Part shown: positions 17,410 through 25,900 of the stretch, in pieces
How positions within the stretch are numbered: position 1 is the stretch's first letter
How the letters are laid out: each line of letters begins with the position of its first letter
DNA from: Palsa-513 sp050010595
GTDB lineage: Bacteria; Actinomycetota; Thermoleophilia; Solirubrobacterales; Solirubrobacteraceae
Length of the DNA stretch: 64,000 nt
NCBI GenBank assembly: GCA_050010595.1
Contig: JBEKKS010000011.1
Location: 1-64,000 of the forward strand
Reading direction: 5' to 3'
Program-made: the position numbers and the translations under genes
The notes under the pieces: generated by a model
What the model saw: the letters and a program-made list of their open reading frames with translations, nothing else
The model's database searches: none
Told to the model about the DNA's origin: nothing

Positions 17410-19062
17410 TTGGATACCTGCGTGCGGCCGCTGCGGCGCTTCCTGAACACGCTGTTCACCGGCTGGACGCTGGTCCGCGCGCGCGTCTTACGCGCCGACC
17501 GGCCGGACAAGATCGTCCGGACCCTAATCCTGCTGGGCCGCTGGGGTCCCACGCCGGCCTCCGGCTACGCCATCTCGGCGATGCGCGATCCGCACCGCGT
17601 CGCGGTCTACGACGACCGCGAGAGCGTGACGTTCAGCGAGTTGCACACGCAGACGAACGCGCTCGCCCACAGCCTGCGAGAGCTCGGCGTCGGCGAAGGA
17701 GACGGCGTCGCGATCCTCTGCCGCGACCACGCCGGCTTCATTCGCTCGACGGTGGCGGCCTCGAAGCTCGGCGCGACAGTTCTGCTGCTCAACACGTCGT
17801 TCGCCGGGCCCCAGATCGCCGAGGTCTGCGAGCGCGAGCAGCCGCGTGTCCTGATCTACGACGAGGAGTTCATCGAGCTTTGCTCGGCGGCGGCTGCAGG
17901 GCGCAAGAGCGTGATCGCCTGGCACGACGATCCAACCGGCTTCATGACGCTCGACGAGCTCGTCGCGGCCGGATCGCCGGCAAGTCTCGATCCGCCACGC
18001 GATCGCGGTCGCGTGGTAATCCTGACCTCTGGGACAACCGGCTCGCCGAAGGGCGCCTCGCGGCACCAGCCGCGCTCGCTTGATCCTGCGGCGGCTCTCT
18101 TCTCACGGATCCCGCTGCGTGCCTGCGAGACGACGGTGATCGGCTCGCCGCTCTTTCACTCGTGGGGCTATGGCAACTTCACGCTCGGCCTCGCCCTCTC
18201 CTCGACGCTCGTCTTGCATCGTCGCTTCGACCCGGAGACCGCGCTCGCGTCGATCGAGCAGCGGCGCGCGAGTGCGCTGATCGTGGTGCCGCTGATGCTG
18301 CAGCGGATCCTGGAGCTTGGTCCCGACACGATCCACCGCTACGACACGAGCTCGCTGCGCGTGATCGCTACCAGCGGCTCCTCGCTACCAGGCGAGCTCG
18401 CGCTGCGTGTGATGGATTCGTTTGGCGATGTCCTCTACAACCTCTATGGCTCGACCGAGGTGGCGTGGGCGTCGATCGCGTCGCCGCGCCAGCTGCGCGC
18501 CGCGCCGGGTACGGCGGGGACGCCGCCGCACGGGACGCGCCTGCGTCTCTTCGACGAGGAGGGTCGCGAGGTGCGCGAGCGCGGTGCGACTGGACGCATC
18601 TTCGTCACCAACGAGATGGTCATGGACGGCTACACGACGGGCGACGGTAAGACCGTGCTCGACGGCCTGTTCGCTACCGGTGACGTGGGCTACGTCGACA
18701 GCGAGGGCCGGCTGTTCGTGTCGGGCCGCGACGACGAGATGATCATCTCCGGCGGCGAGAACGTCTTCCCCCGCGAGATCGAGGATCTGCTCGCCGACCA
18801 TCCGGCGGTAGCAGACGTCGCGGTGATCGGCGTCGAGGATCGCGAGTACGGTGAGCGCCTGCGCGCCTTCATCGTGCTCGAGAGCGGGGCGCAGCTCGAT
18901 GCCGACGGCGTGAGGGCGTACGTCCGCGACAATCTCGCCCGCTTCAAGGTTCCGCGCGACGTGCTCTTCGTTGACGAGCTCCCTCGTACGGCAACCGGCA
19001 AGGTCATCAAGCGCGTTCTCGACCGGGGCGAGGGGTCGGGCGGCGCCGGGGTGCACAATTGA
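17410..19062 (+). CDS. AMP-forming acyl-CoA synthetase
   Basis: A 550-residue ANL-superfamily enzyme that activates a carboxylic acid, probably a fatty acid, to its CoA thioester through an acyl-AMP. The AMP-binding loop L-T-S-G-T-T-G-S-P-K-G-A is near residue 205, Y-G-S-T-E near 345, the hinge G-R-D-D-E-M-I-I-S-G-G-E-N-V-F-P-R-E near 440, and the catalytic Lys in P-R-T-A-T-G-K-V-I-K near 527. The chain length it acts on cannot be read from the sequence, but an amphipathic N-terminus and the lipid genes nearby (desaturase, plsX, acpP) favour fatty acids. The start is TTG 17410 or the in-frame GTG at 17422; neither has a clear ribosome binding site. Confidence 0.85.
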   Translation: MDTCVRPLRRFLNTLFTGWTLVRARVLRADRPDKIVRTLILLGRWGPTPASGYAISAMRDPHRVAVYDDRESVTFSELHTQTNALAHSLRELGVGEGDGVAILCRDHAGFIRSTVAASKLGATVLLLNTSFAGPQIAEVCEREQPRVLIYDEEFIELCSAAAAGRKSVIAWHDDPTGFMTLDELVAAGSPASLDPPRDRGRVVILTSGTTGSPKGASRHQPRSLDPAAALFSRIPLRACETTVIGSPLFHSWGYGNFTLGLALSSTLVLHRRFDPETALASIEQRRASALIVVPLMLQRILELGPDTIHRYDTSSLRVIATSGSSLPGELALRVMDSFGDVLYNLYGSTEVAWASIASPRQLRAAPGTAGTPPHGTRLRLFDEEGREVRERGATGRIFVTNEMVMDGYTTGDGKTVLDGLFATGDVGYVDSEGRLFVSGRDDEMIISGGENVFPREIEDLLADHPAVADVAVIGVEDREYGERLRAFIVLESGAQLDADGVRAYVRDNLARFKVPRDVLFVDELPRTATGKVIKRVLDRGEGSGGAGVHN

Positions 19063-19065
19063 CCC

Positions 19066-19581
19066 GTGGTTCGCGCTGACACATTCGACCTCGGCGGGCT
19101 GCGACTCCGAGCCGGTGACGGCCGCAGCCTCGAGTTGGAGGTTCTGCTCGACCCGCTCGAGCTCGGCGGCCAGACCTACGGCGCCCTGCCTGAGCGCGTC
19201 CCCGTGACGCTTGACGTCTCGCGCACGAACGGCGGCGGCTTTTCACTGCGCCTGCGCTTCGAGGCGGCGGTCAACGGTCCGTGCATGCGCTGTCTCGCCG
19301 ACGCAGCGCCGGCGATCGGCGTCGATGTACGCGAGGTTGATCTCCCGGGCGGCGGCGAAGAGCTCGACAGTCCTTATGTCGAGCATGAGCTGCTCGATCT
19401 CCGCGGCTGGGCGCACGACGCGTTCGCGCTCGCAGTTCCCGATCAGATCCTCTGCGCCCCAGACTGTCTGGGCCTGTGCCCGGTGTGTGCGGTTCCGCTC
19501 CGCGACGCCGGTCCCGAGCACCACCACGAGCGCTCCGGCGACCCGCGGTGGGCCAAGCTGGCCGAGCTGCGCCTCGACTAG
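19066..19581 (+). CDS. yceD: YceD/DUF177 family protein
   Basis: A 171-residue DUF177 protein. The family normally lies immediately before rpmF and is linked to ribosome or 23S rRNA maturation. The sequence shows a C-M-R-C pair in the middle and a C-terminal zinc-ribbon-like C-A-P-D-C-L-G-L-C-P-V-C, the family signature. The GTG at 19066 lies 3 nt after the acyl-CoA synthetase stop, and CACAAT at 19054-19059 could serve as a -10. Unusually, a 332-residue desaturase gene separates it from rpmF. Confidence 0.88.
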   Translation: MVRADTFDLGGLRLRAGDGRSLELEVLLDPLELGGQTYGALPERVPVTLDVSRTNGGGFSLRLRFEAAVNGPCMRCLADAAPAIGVDVREVDLPGGGEELDSPYVEHELLDLRGWAHDAFALAVPDQILCAPDCLGLCPVCAVPLRDAGPEHHHERSGDPRWAKLAELRLD

Positions 19582-19617
19582 CGCGACGCCGCCCGCTGTG
19601 CCATCATCAGTAGACGC

Positions 19618-19633
19618 GCGCAAGTTAGTGCGC
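19618..19633. promoter_or_regulatory. Inverted repeat upstream of the desaturase gene
   Basis: GCGCA and TGCGC flank a 6-base centre in the 101-nt gap before the desaturase gene. It could be a repressor operator or a weak hairpin in the leader. No regulator gene lies nearby. Confidence 0.3.
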
Positions 19634-19682
19634 AGGCAGACGGGCCCGAGTCCCGAAGCGCGCTGCCCGATACCGGTAGCAC

Positions 19683-20681
19683 GTGGCCAGCACTCAGATC
19701 GAGCTTCGCGCCAGCAGGCGCCCAGATAACGCTGCTCCAGCCCAGCCGGCGGCCGAGCTGGAGCCGCCGGGACGTTTCAGCGCGCTCGAGAAGACCGCCA
19801 CGGGCTTGGCCACCGGTCTTCCCGTGGCAGCGCTTGGCGTCGGCATCTGGCTCGCCTGGGCCCACGCGCTCTACTGGCAGGACGCGGTGATCTTCTTCGC
19901 CTGTTACGTGCCGTCGGGTCTTGGCATCACGGTCGGTTACCACCGGCTGTTGACGCACCGCAGCTTCCGCGCCCCGCGCACGGTGCGAGCGATCCTCGCG
20001 ATCTGCGGCTGCACGGCAATCGAGGGGCCCCCCGTCGAGTGGGTCGCCACTCACCGCAAGCACCATCGCTTCTCCGATGCCACCGGCGACCCGCACACTC
20101 CGCACGCGGACCACGGCCAGGGCTGGCTCGCGCCGCTGCGCGGACTCTGGCATGCGCACCTCGGATGGGTTTTCCGCGACGGGTTCGCGAGCCAGCTCCG
20201 CTACGCGCCGGACCTCGTCGATGACCGAGTCATCAGCTTCATCGACCGAACGTTCGCGTTCTGGGCGGTGGCCGGCCTGGCGATCCCCTTCGGGCTCGGT
20301 TACGCGCTCACCGGAACACTGGACGGAGCGCTGCTCGGGCTGCTGTGGGGCGGTGCCGTGCGCGTCCTCGTGCTCCATCACGTCACCTTCTCGATCAACT
20401 CGCTCTGCCACTACTTCGGCCGCCAGGACTACGAGACAGGCGACGAGTCGCGCAACCTCGCGTGGCTTGCTCCGCTGTCCTTCGGCGAGGCCTGGCACAA
20501 CAACCACCACGCCTTCCCGACATCCGCCGCGCACGGGCTACGCCGCCACCAACTCGACCTCTCGTGGCTTCTGATCGCCGGTCTTGCGCGCCTCGGTCTC
20601 GCGACAGACGTTGTCGTGATCACGCCTGATCGGCAGGCGACAAAGCGCTGCAAGCTGGGCGCAGGCCCAGGGAGTTGCTAG
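19683..20681 (+). CDS. Acyl-CoA delta-9-type fatty acid desaturase
   Basis: A 332-residue integral membrane di-iron desaturase of the stearoyl-CoA desaturase type, inserting a cis double bond in acyl chains. The three histidine boxes are present: H-R-L-L-T-H (87-92), H-R-K-H-H (124-128) and H-N-N-H-H (272-276). Hydrophobic segments flank the boxes at about 45-75, 95-115, 190-215 and 220-240, as in the family. The start is GTG at 19683, preceded by a 100-nt gap with an inverted repeat. It lies between the yceD-family gene and rpmF, close to plsX and acpP, which suggests joint control of membrane lipid synthesis and saturation. Confidence 0.9.
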   Translation: MASTQIELRASRRPDNAAPAQPAAELEPPGRFSALEKTATGLATGLPVAALGVGIWLAWAHALYWQDAVIFFACYVPSGLGITVGYHRLLTHRSFRAPRTVRAILAICGCTAIEGPPVEWVATHRKHHRFSDATGDPHTPHADHGQGWLAPLRGLWHAHLGWVFRDGFASQLRYAPDLVDDRVISFIDRTFAFWAVAGLAIPFGLGYALTGTLDGALLGLLWGGAVRVLVLHHVTFSINSLCHYFGRQDYETGDESRNLAWLAPLSFGEAWHNNHHAFPTSAAHGLRRHQLDLSWLLIAGLARLGLATDVVVITPDRQATKRCKLGAGPGSC

Positions 20682-20684
20682 GCT
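20679..20684 (+). promoter_or_regulatory. -10 element of rpmF
   Basis: TAGGCT straddles the end of the desaturase gene, and the rpmF ATG follows after 9 bases. rpmF-plsX can therefore be transcribed separately from the desaturase. Confidence 0.5.
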
Positions 20685-20693
20685 CAGCGACCA

Positions 20694-20900
20694 ATGCAAG
20701 CACCGAAGCGCAAGCAATCACACAGCCGCACCGCTAAGCGGCGAGCCCAGCACAAGATGGTTGCGCCGACGCTCAACGAGTGCCCGCGCTGTCACAGCCC
20801 GCGGCGCCCGCATCGCGTGTGCCCGGTTTGCGGTACTTATGCGGGCCGCGAGGTCGTTGCTCCCGAGCAGCACGACCACGACCACGACCACGATCATTAG
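20694..20900 (+). CDS. rpmF: 50S ribosomal protein L32 (bL32) with Asp-His tail
   Basis: A 68-residue bL32. The N-terminal basic part (M-Q-A-P-K-R-K-Q-S-H-S-R-T) and the four-Cys zinc ribbon (C-P-R-C and C-P-V-C about 13 residues apart) are standard. After the normal Y-A-G-R-E-V end the protein continues with V-A-P-E-Q and an H-D repeat (four HD pairs and a final H), an acidic, metal-binding-like tail not expected in L32. It is followed by plsX after 18 nt, the usual pairing. Confidence 0.95.
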   Translation: MQAPKRKQSHSRTAKRRAQHKMVAPTLNECPRCHSPRRPHRVCPVCGTYAGREVVAPEQHDHDHDHDH

Positions 20901-20918
20901 AAGGCCCGCCGGGTTGCT

Positions 20919-21938
20919 GTGACGGTCATCGCGGTCGACGCGAACGGCGCCGATCTCGGACCGGCCGAGGTCGCGGCCGCTGCGCGTCTCGCGGCGAGCC
21001 AGGGGATCGAGGTCTTGCTGTTCGGTCCGGCCGAGCAGCTCGGGCGCAGCGGCGATGGGGTGGAGGTCGTCGATGCTCCGCGCTCGATCGCCAAGGACGA
21101 GAACCCCGCGCGGGCGGTGCGCACAGTGCGCGATGCTTCGATCGTTCTCGCGGCCAGGGCGGTCGCCGAGGGGCGCGCGGCAGCGCTCGTCTGCAACGGC
21201 TCGACCGGAACGGCGCTCGTTGCGGCGCAGCTTCACATCCACCGCGCGCAGGGCATCTACCGGCCCGCGCTGGCGATCACGGTCCCGGTTCCCGGAAGGC
21301 CGGTCACGCTGCTCGACGTCGGTGCGAACGCCGACGTGCGCACCGAGTATCTCGTCCAGTTCGCCTTCATGGGCGCCGCCTACGCGAGTGCGGTGCTCGG
21401 GATCGAGCGCCCGCGCGTCGGCCTGCTCTCGAACGGCATCGAGCCCGATCGCGGCAGCCAGCTCGTGATCGAGGCCCACGAAGCGTTGCTCGCGCGCACA
21501 GCCGGCAGCGACGCGCTCACCTTCGTTGGCAACGTCGAGGGCAACAGCCTGATGGACGGCGTTGTCGACGTGGCCGTCACGGACGGGTTCACCGGCAACG
21601 TCGCATTGAAGCTGATCGAGGCCGTCTCACAGACGATGCTGCTGACGATCCGCGATATCGCCAAGTCCTCTGCCCGCGGCAAGCTCGGCGGTCTGCTGCT
21701 CTCGGGCGGCCTGCGCCCGTTCGTCGAGGAGATCGACCCGGAGGGTCAGGGCGGCGCCTATCTGCTGGGTCTGCGCCAGCTAGGTGTCGTTGCGCACGGG
21801 AGCTTCACACGGCATGGAATCGCCGGCGCGATCATGCGTGCGCGGCTCGGCGTCGAGGAGGACGTCGTCGGGCGCACGCACCAGGCGCTCGAGGCCGCCG
21901 GGGCGCTGCGACGCGTCGGCGTGCCGGCGGCATCCTGA
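20919..21938 (+). CDS. plsX: Phosphate acyltransferase PlsX
   Basis: Converts acyl-ACP and phosphate to acyl-phosphate, the first committed step of phospholipid synthesis through PlsY. The 339 residues show the PlsX landmarks: V-D-A-N-G-A-D near the start, V-C-N-G-S-T-G-T-A-L in the place of the usual S-A-G-N-T-G-A, D-V-G-A-N near 130, N-V-E-G-N near 209, and V-T-D-G-F-T-G-N-V-A-L-K near 222. The start is GTG at 20919. The gene lies in the rpmF-plsX-acpP-rnc order common to many bacteria. Confidence 0.93.
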   Translation: MTVIAVDANGADLGPAEVAAAARLAASQGIEVLLFGPAEQLGRSGDGVEVVDAPRSIAKDENPARAVRTVRDASIVLAARAVAEGRAAALVCNGSTGTALVAAQLHIHRAQGIYRPALAITVPVPGRPVTLLDVGANADVRTEYLVQFAFMGAAYASAVLGIERPRVGLLSNGIEPDRGSQLVIEAHEALLARTAGSDALTFVGNVEGNSLMDGVVDVAVTDGFTGNVALKLIEAVSQTMLLTIRDIAKSSARGKLGGLLLSGGLRPFVEEIDPEGQGGAYLLGLRQLGVVAHGSFTRHGIAGAIMRARLGVEEDVVGRTHQALEAAGALRRVGVPAAS

Positions 21939-22014
21939 GGACGCGCTTCGGTGGGGCAGCTCACTCGCCGGATGCGACTTCGCGGTTCCACCGAGGCGCG
22001 TCCTATGCCGGCGC

Positions 22015-22020
22015 TATCGT
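22015..22020 (+). promoter_or_regulatory. Possible -10 element of acpP
   Basis: TATCGT ends 12 nt before the acpP ATG at 22033 in the 94-nt plsX-acpP gap; this would give a leader of about 5 nt. Confidence 0.35.
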
Positions 22021-22032
22021 GAGCCGTTACCG

Positions 22033-22281
22033 ATGACCCGCGACGAGGTTCTCGATCTCATACGGTCGCATCTCGCCGACGAGCTCGGGGTGGACCCTGC
22101 GCGAATCGAGCCGGCGACCCGCTTCCGCGAGGATCTCGCAATCGACTCGCTCGACCTTTACACGGTGATACAGGAGCTCGAGGACACCTATGGCATCGCG
22201 ATCACGGACGAGCAGGCAGTGGGGCTCCAGACGGTCGAGGCGACCGTCGACTTCGTTCTCTCCCACGCTGGCGAGCGCTGA
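22033..22281 (+). CDS. acpP: Acyl carrier protein
   Basis: An 82-residue acidic carrier protein. S39 in the motif A-I-D-S-L-D is the expected 4'-phosphopantetheine attachment site, served by CoA from coaD upstream. The helical pattern and length match a fatty-acid synthesis ACP. It lies between plsX, which uses acyl-ACP, and rnc. The stop codon TGA is overlapped by a CTG that appears to start rnc. Confidence 0.93.
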   Translation: MTRDEVLDLIRSHLADELGVDPARIEPATRFREDLAIDSLDLYTVIQELEDTYGIAITDEQAVGLQTVEATVDFVLSHAGER

Positions 22282-22964
22282 AGCAGCTACGAGAACTGCT
22301 CGGCGAGCTACCGGAGGATCTCTACCGGCAGGTCTTCACGCACGCGTCGTGGACGACGCGCCGCAGCGACTCGTATACGCGGCTCGCGTTTCTCGGCGAC
22401 AGCGTGCTCGCGCTGGCCGTCACTACACATCTCTATCCGCGACTGGAAGCAGAGGCCTTCGGCGCCGGGCGGTTGACGAAGATCCGCGCCCAGGCCGTAT
22501 CGGGTCCCTCGTGCCGGATCGTCGCCGAGGAGCTCGGGCTCGTCGAGATCCTGATTGCTACGGCGCCCGCGAACGCCTCGGCGGGGGCTGCCGCCATTGT
22601 CGAGACCGAGCGTGTCCTTGCCTCCGTGATCGAGGCCGTGATCGGAGCCTGCTACCTGAGCTTCGGCTACGAGCGGACGGCGTCGGCGGTGGTCGAGGCG
22701 TTTGCGGCCCGGATCGACGAGGCGCTCGAGCATCCCGTCGACTTCAAGTCGGCGCTGCAGGAGGAGCTCGCGCGCCGCAACGATGTCGTGCACTACGAGG
22801 TGATCGACGAACAGGGTCCGCCTCACGCGCGAAAGTTCGTCGTCGAAGCGCGCTCCGGTGCGGGCGAGCCGCTCGGGCGCGGCGACGGGCGCAGCAAGAA
22901 GCATGCGGAGCAGGAGGCGGCTCGACTTGCCCTCGACGGTCTCGGTGTGAGCATGCCGCAGTGA
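22278..22964 (+). CDS. rnc: RNase III-like protein, CTG start, degenerate active site
   Basis: An RNase III homologue of 228 residues. The frame is open only from CTG at 22278, which overlaps the acpP stop (CTGA); it encodes the conserved F-T-H-A-S-W (20-25) and F-L-G-D-S-V-L (38-44). The next in-frame GTG at 22404 would delete this part, so CTG is taken as the start. The C-terminal dsRNA-binding domain (about 155-225) ends in a good R-S-K-K-H-A-E-Q-E-A-A. Judged against E. coli RNase III, the catalytic E38, E41 and D114 are replaced by T34, A37 and S116, while D45 (D41) and E117 (E119) remain. Cleavage may therefore be weak or altered. The position before smc is standard. Confidence 0.85.
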   Translation: MKQLRELLGELPEDLYRQVFTHASWTTRRSDSYTRLAFLGDSVLALAVTTHLYPRLEAEAFGAGRLTKIRAQAVSGPSCRIVAEELGLVEILIATAPANASAGAAAIVETERVLASVIEAVIGACYLSFGYERTASAVVEAFAARIDEALEHPVDFKSALQEELARRNDVVHYEVIDEQGPPHARKFVVEARSGAGEPLGRGDGRSKKHAEQEAARLALDGLGVSMPQ

Positions 22965-22971
22965 GCTACTG

Positions 22972-25900
22972 ATGCACCTCAAGTCGCTGACAATCAAGGG
23001 CTTCAAGTCCTTCCCGGACCGCACGCGCCTCACCTTTGGCGAGGGGGTGAGCGTGATCGTCGGTCCGAACGGCTCCGGCAAGTCGAACATCACCGACGCG
23101 GTGCTCTGGGCGCTCGGCGAGCAGTCACCCGTGGCCGTGCGCGGCCAATCGATGCAAGACGTGATCTTCTCCGGCGGACGCGGCGTGCAGGCTCGCAGCG
23201 AAGCTGAGGTCGAGCTCGTGCTCGACAACTCCGACGAGCTGCTCGACCTGCCTGCGAGCGAGATCTCGATCTCGCGCAGCCTCAACCGGGCCGGCGAGGG
23301 CGTCTACCGCGTGAACGGCGCGCGCTGCCGGCTTGTCGACGTGCTCGAGCTGCTCTCGGACACGGGCCTTGGCAAGGAGGCGCACTCGGTGATTTCCCAG
23401 GGGCGCGTCGAGGCGATCGTCACATCCAAGCCGCGCGACCGCCGGCTGCTGATCGAAGAGGCCGCCGGCCTGGGCAAGCACCGCAAGCGCCGGCGCCGTG
23501 CGCAGCTCAAGCTCGATCGGACCGCCGAGAACCTCGACCGTGCGCTCGACGTCGAGCGCGAGGCGCGGTTGCGACTGCGTCCGCTCAAGCGTCAGGCCGA
23601 GGCAGCCGAGCTGCACGAGCGCCTCGAACGGCAGTCGCTCGAGGCGCGCTGGACGCTCGCGCGCGACGAGCTGCGCTTGCGCCGCGAGCGGCTGACCGTC
23701 GCAGAGGCCGCCGCCGCGCAGGCGCGCTCCGCCCGCGATGCCTTGCAGGCGGAGCTTGAACAGGTCGCCGAGCGCCGAGCCGCCGCCGAGCTGGCACTTG
23801 CCGAGCGCAGCACTCGCCACGAGGAGATCAGCGGTCGCGCCTTCGCTGCACGCAGCGCCCACGACAGGATCCAATTGCGCCTCGAGAGCGCCCGTGAGCT
23901 CGCCGGTAGCCTCGCGCGTCGCGCGCAGCGCGGCGTCGCAGAGCTGGCCGCGCTCGCCGGCGAGGCGGCGGAGGGCGATCAGACCGGTGCCGGGCGGATC
24001 GAACAGCTCGAGGCGGACCTCGCCACGATCGAGCGCGAGCGTGAAGAGCGGCTCGCGGCCGAGCTGCGCGAGCTCGAGGAAGCGCGCGTCACGGCCGGAG
24101 CGCAGCTCGAGGCGCTCGCCGGCGTGCGCAACCAGGCGGCACGGACACGTGAGGCCGCGGAGACCCGTGCCAGCGCCGCGCGCGAGGCGCTGCACGCGGC
24201 CGAGCAGGCCGTCGAGCGCGCCCGCCGCGAGGCAGCCCGCGTCGGAGCGGAGCTCGCCGGCGTCAACCAGTTCCTGCGCAGCCATGGCGCCGCTCGCGGC
24301 GGTGCCGATGCGCTCGAAGGTCGCATCCAGGTTGCTCCCGGCTACGAGTTGGCGCTCGCCGCGGCAATTGGGGGCGGGCGCCTGGGAGCGCTGATCGCTG
24401 CCGATCGCGCGGCGGCCGAGACCCTGCTTGATGGAGCCGGCGACGATGGCGCGCGTGCACTCGTAGCCGGCCCGCGGGCTGCGTCCCGCGCTGGGACGCA
24501 GCCACCTGCGCCCGGCGCCGAGCGTCTGGTCGGGCTCGTCACCGGGGACGACGACGCGTTGGCTGTGCTCGAGCGGCTGCTGGCAGACACATGGGTTGTT
24601 GAATCGATCGCGGATCTGCCCGACGGCTTCGGCGGCACTGCCGTTACGCGGGCGGGCCGTGTCTGGAACGCGACGCTCGGCGAGCTTACCCAGGTCTCGG
24701 GTGGCGGCCCCGAGCGGGCGCTCGAGCAACGCAACCGGCGTGACGCGCTGATTGCCGAGTCTGAGCGCGCGGCCGGGGCCGAGCACGAGGCGCGCGCCGG
24801 CGTCGCAACTGCTCAAGCGGGCGTGAGCGCGGCGCTCGACGAGCGCGAGGCCGCAGACGCCAAGCTGCGATCTGCCGAGCGCGAATACGCCGAGGCGCAG
24901 GAACGTGAGCGACTCGCGGGCTGGGTGATCGAGCAGCGGCGGATCGCGCCCGCCGCAGGTGAGCTCGCGGTGCAGCGCGCGGAGCTCGAGGGCGAGCTCG
25001 CGGCCGAGCGACGCGCGCTCGAGAGGGCCGAGCGCGAACGCACCGCGCGCGAGCAGCGCCGCGCTGCGCTGGAGCGCCAGACGCAGCTCGATGAGCAGCT
25101 CGCACCGCGCGTTGCACGCTTCATCGCGGTGCTCGAGCAGCTCGTCGGCGCGCTCGAGGGGCAGCTGAGCCAGCTCGAAGAGGAGCTCGCCGCAGATCGC
25201 TCGGCGGGCGCGGCGCTGGCCGGTCAGCTGCGTGAGTGCACGACCGCGGAAGCGGGACTGCAAGCCGGCCTGCGCGAGCGCGGCGACGCACTGACCGGCG
25301 CCGAGGTCCAGGCGCAGCAGGCTCGCGATCGTGCGCAGGAGGCGGATGTCGAGCTCCAGGGGCTCGCCGGCCGGCTGGGACTCGAGTCATCCCCGCTAGA
25401 GGAGCCGCTCGCACAGGAGGAGCGCGCCAGCCTGAGCGAACGCGTCGAGCGACTGGCGCGCCGGCGCGAGCAGCTTGGACCGGTCAACCCGCTTGCCGCT
25501 GAGGAATACGGCCTCGCGCTCGAGCACGTCAACGAGCTGGAGGCACAGCGAACCGACCTCGAGACTGCGATCCGGGAGCTGACAGCGGTGATCCGCGATG
25601 CCGACCGCCAGATCAGTGAGAGCTTTACGGCGACGTTCGAGGCCGCCGCGCAGAACTTCGAGGACCTGGTGGAGGACGTCTTCCCGGGCGGCAGCGGTCG
25701 CTTGCGCCTTGTCCGCGACGACAGCGCGCCGCGCCCCGTGCTGGGCGGCCAGGAGCTCGCCGACGGCGTGGCCGAGGAAGGTGCCGAGCTCGAGGCCGAC
25801 GTCGAGGAGGCGCGTGCCGAGGGCGAGGATGTCGAGGACGCGCTCGGCGTAGAGATCGAGGTCACGCCGGCAGGTAAATCGATGAAGCGGCTCTCGCTAC

